A stretch of DNA of 13,320 nucleotides. Source: Candidatus Gastranaerophilales bacterium (GTDB lineage Bacteria; Cyanobacteriota; Vampirovibrionia; Gastranaerophilales; Gastranaerophilaceae). Below the pieces are notes generated by a model. It ran no database searches. It was not told where the DNA came from and saw only the letters and a program-made list of their open reading frames with translations. The DNA lies in assembly GCA_947632315.1 (NCBI GenBank), contig CANROV010000041.1, positions 1 to 13,320 of the forward strand, written 5' to 3'. Positions 1-4,723 of the stretch are shown here, piece by piece (the stretch's first letter is position 1; every line of letters starts with the position of its first letter). Position numbers and translations under genes: made by a program.

Positions 1-149
1 GCTATCAAGACTTCATCAGAAGTGAAGGCAGATATAAATCACTTCTTAAGACAAATCCTGAAGCTGCCGAAGAGTTATATACTCAAGCTGAAAAAGACGC
101 TCAAGCAAGAATGGGTGTATTTAAAGCTGTCGGTGAGTTGATTAAATAG
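1..149 (+). CDS. nifJ: Pyruvate:ferredoxin oxidoreductase, C-terminal end (partial)
   Basis: Only the last 48 codons are in the window, read from base 3 to a TAG at 147-149. The visible peptide begins YQDFIRSEGRYKSL, passes through KTNPEAAEELYTQAEKDA and ends MGVFKAVGELIK. This is the helical tail typical of single-chain pyruvate:ferredoxin (flavodoxin) oxidoreductases, where a YxDF...E.RY...L segment is followed by a P-E-x-A-x-x-L-x-x-x-A-E-x-D-A segment. The enzyme oxidises pyruvate with CoA to acetyl-CoA and CO2 and passes electrons to ferredoxin in the cytoplasm. The catalytic and Fe-S domains lie outside the window, so identity rests on this short tail. A strong terminator follows 15 bases after the stop, so the gene ends its transcription unit. 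The context (ferredoxin and [FeFe] hydrogenase in the same window) agrees with the call. Confidence 0.75.
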   Translation, partial: YQDFIRSEGRYKSLLKTNPEAAEELYTQAEKDAQARMGVFKAVGELIK

Positions 150-164
150 TCACTATAATTATAG

Positions 165-192
165 AATACCGCCCTTTTGGGGCGGTATTTTT
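165..192 (+). terminator. Rho-independent terminator after the PFOR gene
   Basis: A perfect 10-bp stem, AATACCGCCC with GGGCGGTATT, closes a 5-base loop (TTTTG) and runs into a T-rich tail. It stands out as the most GC-rich hairpin in this AT-rich stretch and sits just after the PFOR stop codon. Confidence 0.9.
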
Positions 193-197
193 ATTCC

Positions 198-226
198 TTG
201 AATTAAGGATATATTTATATTATTAT
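198..226 (+). promoter_or_regulatory. Sigma-70-type promoter for the leader ORF / radical SAM unit
   Basis: TTGAAT (198-203), a 17-base spacer and TATTAT (221-226) form a good vegetative-type promoter. It would start transcription near 233, about 24 bases before the ATG at 257. It lies directly downstream of the PFOR terminator, so the leader ORF and radical SAM gene form their own unit. Called by eye from consensus only. Confidence 0.55.
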
Positions 227-256
227 TCTTTTTGTATATTTATAAAGGAAGTTAAT

Positions 257-379
257 ATGTTTTTAGACAATATTCAATTCCCCCCCCCCAACGGTTACAG
301 TACTAATTACTTTTTAAATAAGTGTAATCTTTATAATATCTCACGTATGCCAATTGAATTTGTTGAGGATGTGAGATAA
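257..379 (+). CDS. 40-aa leader ORF with an in-frame C10 tract
   Basis: An ATG at 257 has a clear ribosome binding site (AAAGGAAG at 244-251, about 7 bases upstream) and lies behind the promoter at 198-226. The ORF encodes 40 residues: MFLDNIQF, then PPP from the C run, then NGYSTNYF, and finally RMPIEFVEDVR before TAA at 377-379. I recognise no family. Codons 8-11 are built on ten consecutive C (280-289). The stop is two bases before the ATG of the radical SAM gene (382), so translation of the two is probably coupled. With one C more the frame would stop at 304-306; with one fewer it would stop at 315-317. The product may be a dispensable leader whose job is to deliver ribosomes to the next start, a small precursor peptide, or a remnant of a longer gene. 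Translation looks likely; function is unknown. Confidence 0.6.
   Translation: MFLDNIQFPPPNGYSTNYFLNKCNLYNISRMPIEFVEDVR
280..289 (+). repeat. Homopolymeric C10 tract (candidate slip-strand hotspot)
   Basis: Ten consecutive C lie inside the leader ORF. The surrounding sequence is mostly A/T and no comparable G or C run occurs elsewhere in the window. Runs of this length are known in other bacteria to change length by slipped-strand mispairing and to switch surface-structure genes on and off. That use here is inference; an assembly or sequencing artefact in the exact length is also possible. Confidence 0.9.
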
Positions 380-381
380 AT

Positions 382-1353
382 ATGAATTTAAGTAATTTAA
401 AAAAAGTTTTTTCTGTTTGTGATTTTGAAAATAAAAAAATAATTTATTTTTTAGGATTCAAAATATCTCATAAAAGTAAAATTAATGATGTTTCATGCAG
501 ATTACAAAAAATTGAAAATAAATTTAAAAAATTTGATTTATCAAATAAGTATTTCCCTGACTTTACTATATCGAGCCTTGAAGTGCATATTGCGGAACAT
601 TGTAACTTGAATTGTCAATGCTGTAATCATTATTCTCCGCTTGCAAAAGAAGAATTTTTAGATATTAATATATTTGAAAAGGATTTGAATAGGCTTTCAC
701 AGCTTACAAACGGAAATATATCTTATTTAAAGCTATTGGGCGGTGAACCTCTTTTGTGTCCAAATTTGATTGATTATTTTCAAACAGCAAGAAAATATTT
801 TCCAAATTCTAATATTGTCCTTATGACAAATGCAATACTTTTGAACAAGTGTGATGATAATTTTTATGAAGCTTTAAGAAAATACGATATAGAAATTTGT
901 TTGACAAAATATCCATTAAAGATTGATTTTAAAGCAATAGAAAAGAAATTTAAAAAAGAAAAATGTAAGTTAACACAAATAGGTATTAATAAAAATGATA
1001 CTATAAAACATAGTTGGTTTTATCCCATTGATTTAAAGGGAGAGCAAAATATAAACGCAAATTATTATAATTGTTATGAAGGCGGAAAATGTAATTTTTT
1101 AAGAAACGGAAAAATCTATCCTTGCCCTATACCGCCTAATATTCATCATTTTAACAGATATTTTAATCAAAATATTCCGCTTGATGAAAATGACAGTATT
1201 GATATATATAAGGCAAAAACTATTGGTGATATTGCTGATTTCTTATCAAAACCCATTCCGTTTTGTAAATATTGTTATGTTACCCAAAGAAAATTTGATT
1301 TGGATTGGGGGCTTTCTAAAAAAGAAATTACTGAATGGGTAAAATTTGATTAA
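382..1353 (+). CDS. Radical SAM protein with SPASM/twitch-like C-terminus, probable surface glycan modification
   Basis: The 323-aa protein carries a CX3CX2C radical SAM motif (C74, C78, C81 in HCNLNCQCC) for the [4Fe-4S] cluster that cleaves S-adenosylmethionine. A GGEP motif follows at 120-123. The C-terminal part has C231, C237, C248, C295 and C298; the C237-x5-G243-x4-C248 spacing matches the opening of a SPASM/twitch domain, followed by a CX2C pair, so one auxiliary cluster is plausible. Residues 9-31 (VFSV...KKIIYFLGFKISHK) resemble a short N-terminal signature, FSV-x(n)-K-x-I-x-x-LG-x-KI, which I know from many capsule and lipopolysaccharide biosynthesis proteins in gut bacteria. I therefore infer a role in surface polysaccharide rather than cofactor synthesis. 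The substrate cannot be read from the sequence. The start is weakly served by its own ribosome site (GAGGA at 365-369, 12 bases away) and probably depends on coupling to the ORF ending at 379. A peptide-modifying (RiPP) role is the main alternative. Confidence 0.8.
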   Translation: MNLSNLKKVFSVCDFENKKIIYFLGFKISHKSKINDVSCRLQKIENKFKKFDLSNKYFPDFTISSLEVHIAEHCNLNCQCCNHYSPLAKEEFLDINIFEKDLNRLSQLTNGNISYLKLLGGEPLLCPNLIDYFQTARKYFPNSNIVLMTNAILLNKCDDNFYEALRKYDIEICLTKYPLKIDFKAIEKKFKKEKCKLTQIGINKNDTIKHSWFYPIDLKGEQNINANYYNCYEGGKCNFLRNGKIYPCPIPPNIHHFNRYFNQNIPLDENDSIDIYKAKTIGDIADFLSKPIPFCKYCYVTQRKFDLDWGLSKKEITEWVKFD

Positions 1354-1394
1354 TATATAAATACTTATTAAACAATTAAAATTTAAGACTTTTA

Positions 1395-2168
1395 TTACGG
1401 TTCTTCAAAGTTGTTGAGTTCGTATTGACTAATTTTTCCGTCACCATTTTTATCTATTTCATCAAATAAATTGCTGAATGTATTATTATAATTATCAATT
1501 TCTTCTTGAGTAATTTTTCCGTCGCCGTTCGTATCTATTTTTGCAAATAAGTCTTCATCTTCTTCAACTTTTGATGAATTATCTGTATCTTGAACGGATG
1601 AATTTTCAACTTTTTTATTGTATTTGTCCAGTTCATCTTTTGTAATTTTTCCGTCCCCGTTTAAATCTATTTCGGGTATTAAATCTTTTTCGCTATCAAT
1701 TTCTGAAAAATCTGCTGAATCTGCATTTTCAGTTCCGGTTGTTTCGTTTGAATTCATATTTTCTTGTATTTTTTTATTAATTTCATCTTCATTTACAAGT
1801 ATATTATTCCATACGGAAAAATGACTTATTGTACCGTCTTTTGATTTAAATACTTCTAATTCATCGGAAGTTAATGCGTTTTTTGAATTGTCATCATTAG
1901 AATCTAATATATCAAACAATAATGAAGCTTCTTCTTGTATATCATTTTTGTTTTTCCCCGTAGCTGTTGCCATTAGATTAATAAATGCATCTTCATTCAT
2001 TGTTGCTGCCGAATTGTCATTGAAATTAAAAAGGCTTTCATAACGATTACTGTAAAAATTATCATACAAGTTAAAATCTAAATTGCCTAGTTTATCGACA
2101 ATTTCATTTACATTCATATTGGGATTCTTTGTAATGTAATTTGCTACAAGTGAATTTAAATCAGTCAT
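1395..2168 (-). CDS. EF-hand calcium-binding protein, function unknown
   Basis: I place the start at the ATG at 2168 (257 aa) because AAAAGGA lies 7 bases upstream. The in-frame TTG at 2174 would sit one base from that ribosome site. Three canonical 12-residue EF-hand loops are visible near the C-terminus: DLNGDGKITKDE (168-179), DTNGDGKITQEE (212-223) and DKNGDGKISQYE (239-250). Each has D/N at the metal positions and a closing E. A fourth, degenerate and longer loop lies around 89-103 (DSNDDNSK...SDE). The N-terminal 85 residues match no family I recognise. Acidic low-complexity linkers separate the loops. No signal peptide or membrane helix is seen, so the protein is probably cytoplasmic or exported by an unrecognised route. 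The gene is convergent with the radical SAM gene and separated from the upstream ferredoxin gene by a terminator. Calcium binding is likely; role unknown. Confidence 0.8.
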   Translation of the reverse strand: MTDLNSLVANYITKNPNMNVNEIVDKLGNLDFNLYDNFYSNRYESLFNFNDNSAATMNEDAFINLMATATGKNKNDIQEEASLLFDILDSNDDNSKNALTSDELEVFKSKDGTISHFSVWNNILVNEDEINKKIQENMNSNETTGTENADSADFSEIDSEKDLIPEIDLNGDGKITKDELDKYNKKVENSSVQDTDNSSKVEEDEDLFAKIDTNGDGKITQEEIDNYNNTFSNLFDEIDKNGDGKISQYELNNFEEP

Positions 2169-2272
2169 TTTCAAATCCTTTTCATTTTCTCTGTATTTTA
2201 TATCGGATAATTAAAGAAAAACTTTAGCAGAGTTTGAAAATTGTAAAATAATGATTAACAATTGTTATTATT

Positions 2273-2308
2273 AAAAAAAGAGAGATAAATATTTACCTCT
2301 CTTTTTTT
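2273..2308 (-). terminator. Terminator after the ferredoxin gene (symmetrical)
   Basis: A 12-bp perfect stem, AAAAAAAGAGAG with CTCTCTTTTTTT, encloses a 12-base loop. Because one arm is an A run and the other a T run, it can act in both directions. Its position 20 bases beyond the ferredoxin stop on the minus strand fits termination of that gene. Confidence 0.85.
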
Positions 2309-2328
2309 GTTGTTTATATTCTTAATAA

Positions 2329-2505
2329 CTATTCAACTTCAATAGCATTAACAGGACAGCAATCAGCTGCTTCTTTTACACAATCTTCATTTCCTGAAAT
2401 TGAAGCTGTATTTACTTTCGCTTTATCATCTACTGAAAAAACCGCATCGCATACTGATTCACATGCACCGCAAGCTATACAAGAATCATTAACTGTAACT
2501 TTCAT
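2329..2505 (-). CDS. Small [4Fe-4S] ferredoxin
   Basis: This is a 58-aa ferredoxin. I chose the ATG at 2505 (MKVTVNDSC) because AAAGGAG lies just upstream and the protein then starts where the family normally does; a 14-residue N-terminal extension in the same frame has no support. The cluster motif CIACGACESVC gives C9, C12 and C15. C50, in CCPVNAIEVE, supplies the fourth ligand. C19 and C42 stand where related one-cluster ferredoxins (Thermotoga type) have a disulfide, and the second half shows no other full CX2CX2C motif. I therefore read one [4Fe-4S] cluster, not two. C19 is followed by D instead of the usual P, and C49 is an extra cysteine. Likely a soluble low-potential electron carrier linking PFOR, hydrogenase and biosynthetic Fe-S enzymes. 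The gene is monocistronic, with its own -10 box and terminator. Confidence 0.9.
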   Translation of the reverse strand: MKVTVNDSCIACGACESVCDAVFSVDDKAKVNTASISGNEDCVKEAADCCPVNAIEVE

Positions 2506-2551
2506 TATTTTCTCCTTTTTCTTATCTGTATTGTTAAAAAATAACAAATAT

Positions 2552-2557
2552 ATTATA
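2552..2557 (-). promoter_or_regulatory. -10 box (TATAAT) for the ferredoxin gene
   Basis: A perfect TATAAT on the minus strand lies in the 91-base gap between the mnmA stop (2597) and the ferredoxin ATG (2505). It would give a start near 2545 and a leader of about 40 bases. No convincing -35 box is seen 16-18 bases upstream, so strength is uncertain. Confidence 0.4.
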
Positions 2558-2596
2558 TCATAAAACTAAAAATATAATATTAAAATATAATTTTTG

Positions 2597-3664
2597 TTAA
2601 TATACACTGTCTATTATACCGCCGCCAAGAACCGTATCATTATTGTAAAATACTACGGATTGCCCTATGGCTATTGATTTTTGGTAATCTTCAAATTCAA
2701 CTTCTATATTGTTTTCATTTAATTCAATATGTGCAGGAACAGGTATTTGTGTTGAGCGTATTTTTGCAGTTATTTTTTTATCGGAAAGATTTTTATCTTT
2801 ATTTATCCAATTTATATTAACTGCCGTTAAATGTTTTTTAAAGGTTTTATCTAAGGTGCCAACAATTACCTCATTTGTTTCGGCATTTAATTTAATAACA
2901 TATAAAGGTTCTGACGCAGCTATTCCTATTCCTTTTCTCTGCCCTACGGTATAATTCCATATACCTTTATGTCTGCCGAGAATTTTTCCTGAGGTATCAA
3001 CTATATTACCTTCTTTATCTTGAATTTCCAATAATTCATTGTAATCACCCGAATAAAAATCTTGACTGTCGTGTTTTTCTGCTGACGGTATATTATTTTC
3101 TCTTGCAATTTCCCTTATTTCTTCTTTATTATATGTGCCTAAAGGAAGTATTATATCTTTTAACTGCTCTTGAGTTAACCTGTATAAAAAATACGATTGG
3201 TCTTTTTTATCTGCTATACCTTTTTTTAGGTAATATTCACCATTTTCAAAAATAACTCTGGCATAATGACCCGTTGCAAATTTATCAAATTCTACTCCAT
3301 TTTTTTTTGCGATATAAGGAAGAACTTTGAATTTAATTTGCGAGTTGCACCAAATACAAGGGTTTGGAGTTCTGCCTTTTAAATATTCAGTTTTAAAATT
3401 ATCTAAAACGATTTTTTCATAATCTTCATGACAATCAAAAACGTAATAAGGAATGCCTATTGAATCTGCTATTTTTTTTGCTTCTTCTATATCTTCTTTT
3501 TCATCAGGACTGTAGCAGGCATTTTTATTTAATGGTGCTGTTTTTATTTTATGATTTCCCCAGATAGTCATTGTTGCACCAATTACATCAAAACCCTGTT
3601 GCTTCAATAATAATGCCGTAACAGCAGAATCAACTCCGCCTGATAAACCTACCAATATTTTCAT
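2597..3664 (-). CDS. mnmA: tRNA-uridine 2-sulfurtransferase (2-thiouridylase)
   Basis: The 355-aa protein adds sulfur to C2 of uridine 34 in tRNAs for Lys, Glu and Gln, using ATP to adenylate the base. The N-terminal PP-loop is LSGGVDS (7-13). NPCIWCN holds the first catalytic cysteine in a CX2C pair (C103, C106). FATGHYAR (129-136) and KKDQSYFLYRLTQEQL (153-168) are signature segments, and YTVGQRKGIGI (238-248) marks the tRNA-binding domain before the C-terminal beta barrel. Length is normal. The usual third cysteine, in the DSQ(D/E)-x-C-F segment, is absent: here the stretch reads HDSQDFYSGDY (198-208), with Y204 at the cysteine position. C50, in NACYSP, is a further cysteine. I believe a natural MnmA subgroup shares this pattern, but could not verify it. 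The ATG overlaps the nadA stop by 4 bases (ATGA), so the two are translationally coupled. Confidence 0.92.
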   Translation of the reverse strand: MKILVGLSGGVDSAVTALLLKQQGFDVIGATMTIWGNHKIKTAPLNKNACYSPDEKEDIEEAKKIADSIGIPYYVFDCHEDYEKIVLDNFKTEYLKGRTPNPCIWCNSQIKFKVLPYIAKKNGVEFDKFATGHYARVIFENGEYYLKKGIADKKDQSYFLYRLTQEQLKDIILPLGTYNKEEIREIARENNIPSAEKHDSQDFYSGDYNELLEIQDKEGNIVDTSGKILGRHKGIWNYTVGQRKGIGIAASEPLYVIKLNAETNEVIVGTLDKTFKKHLTAVNINWINKDKNLSDKKITAKIRSTQIPVPAHIELNENNIEVEFEDYQKSIAIGQSVVFYNNDTVLGGGIIDSVY

Positions 3665-4584
3665 TTTCTGCTCCCTGACAGAAGCATTTTATCTATACAT
3701 TCTTTTGCTTTCTCTCTTATTGTTTCATCTATTGTTATTTCGTTTGTTTCATTTAAAAGTACGTTATATATATCTTCAAGACTGTTTTGTTTCATATTAG
3801 GGCAGATAATATTATCTTTTACACCGTAAAAAACTTTTTCCCAATTTAGATTTTTACTGTCTCTGTTAAGTCTTTCAGTTACCCCTTGTTCTGTTGCTAT
3901 TAAAAATACTTTATTGTCAGACTTTTTAGCATATTCTATAATTTCTTTTGTAGAACCTACAAAATCTGCAAGTTTTGCAGTCTCAATATGACATTCGGGA
4001 TGAGCTAAAACTAAAGCGTCAGGATACTTTTCTTTCGCTTTTATTATATCATCCGGTCTTATTCTTAAGTGTGTGGGGCAATACCCGTTATAAGTAATTA
4101 CCTCGACATCATCCAGATTCTTTTCCACCCATTTACCTAAGTATGTATCAGGGACAAAAAGCACTTTCTTTACATTTAAATTTCTTACAATATTTATTGC
4201 ATTTGAGCTTGTACAGCAAATATCGGATTCGGCTTTTACTTCTGCAGTGGAATTTATATAACATACAACAGGGATACCCGGATATTGTGATTTGAATTTT
4301 CTTAAATTTTCAGTGTCTATCATATCAGACATAAGACAGCCCGATTTTAGATTAGGCAAAAGTACTTTTTTTTCGGGCGAAAGTAATTTCGCACTTTGAG
4401 CCATAAAGTAAACGCCTGCAAATACTATTATATCAGCATTGGTTTTTGACGCTTCTCTGCTTAAATATAGTGAATCACCGACAAAATCGGATACTTCATC
4501 AATTTCTATATTTTGATAACAATGCGTTAGTATTATTGCATTTTTTTCTCTTTTTAAATCTTTTATATCCTGTATTAAACTCAT
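3661..4584 (-). CDS. nadA: Quinolinate synthase A
   Basis: This 307-aa protein condenses iminoaspartate with dihydroxyacetone phosphate to quinolinate in de novo NAD synthesis. The three ligands of the oxygen-sensitive [4Fe-4S] cluster are visible: C83 (GCLMSDM), C169 (GYCPTH) and C261 (CPNMK). Other family hallmarks are LTHCYQ (19-24), GDSLYLS (36-42), FAGVYFMAQSAKLLSP (55-70), YINSTAEVKA (109-118) and AHPEC (194-198), with H21 and H195 as likely substrate contacts. Length is normal for the short NadA form. The partners nadB and nadC are not in the window. The gene leads a two-gene unit with mnmA and has a good promoter upstream. The start is at 4584, with GAAAGG a few bases upstream. Confidence 0.95.
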   Translation of the reverse strand: MSLIQDIKDLKREKNAIILTHCYQNIEIDEVSDFVGDSLYLSREASKTNADIIVFAGVYFMAQSAKLLSPEKKVLLPNLKSGCLMSDMIDTENLRKFKSQYPGIPVVCYINSTAEVKAESDICCTSSNAINIVRNLNVKKVLFVPDTYLGKWVEKNLDDVEVITYNGYCPTHLRIRPDDIIKAKEKYPDALVLAHPECHIETAKLADFVGSTKEIIEYAKKSDNKVFLIATEQGVTERLNRDSKNLNWEKVFYGVKDNIICPNMKQNSLEDIYNVLLNETNEITIDETIREKAKECIDKMLLSGSRK

Positions 4585-4614
4585 AAAAGCCTTTCGGGTA
4601 AATGTATCGTTATT

Positions 4615-4643
4615 ATTAAATCATAACCATAATTTACTGTAAA
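4615..4643 (-). promoter_or_regulatory. Promoter for nadA-mnmA
   Basis: On the minus strand TTTACA (4643-4638), a 17-base spacer and TTTAAT (4620-4615) each match the vegetative consensus at five of six bases. Transcription would start near 4608, about 24 bases before the nadA ATG. No clear operator for an NAD-responsive repressor was recognised nearby. Confidence 0.55.
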
Positions 4644-4711
4644 GAATATATGTACATATTATAAATTTAATAATTTTTATTTTATTCTCCATAAACATAT
4701 TATTTTTATTG

Positions 4712-4717
4712 TATTAT
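4712..4717 (+). promoter_or_regulatory. Possible -10 box for a leaderless start of the membrane protein gene
   Basis: TATTAT ends six bases before the ATG at 4724, which would place the transcript start on or next to the start codon and explain why no ribosome binding site is seen. No good -35 box is present 16-18 bases upstream, so this is weak. Confidence 0.25.
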
Positions 4718-4723
4718 AAAACC

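Noticed and set aside
257..1353. In-frame fusion of the leader ORF to the radical SAM protein by slippage of the C run
   Set aside because: A TGA at 364-366 lies in the radical SAM frame upstream of its ATG, so no run length can fuse the two.
2169..2174. TTG start for the EF-hand protein
   Set aside because: It would sit one base from AGGA, whereas the ATG at 2168 has seven bases.
2256..2267. Palindrome TAACAATTGTTA as an operator for the EF-hand gene
   Set aside because: Short AT-rich palindromes are expected by chance in a window of this composition, and it is about 90 bases from the start codon without a clear promoter.
2506..2547. 14-residue N-terminal extension of the ferredoxin
   Set aside because: The internal ATG at 2505 has AAAGGAG at good spacing and gives the normal family start; the upstream codons overlap the probable transcript start.
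2709..2954. Plus-strand ORF of 81 codons opposite mnmA
   Set aside because: It lies entirely antisense to a strongly conserved mnmA and shows no domain or ribosome site.
3300..3308. T9/A9 run inside mnmA as a phase-variation site
   Set aside because: Runs of A or T of this length are common in such AT-rich genes, the frame is intact, and mnmA is a housekeeping gene.
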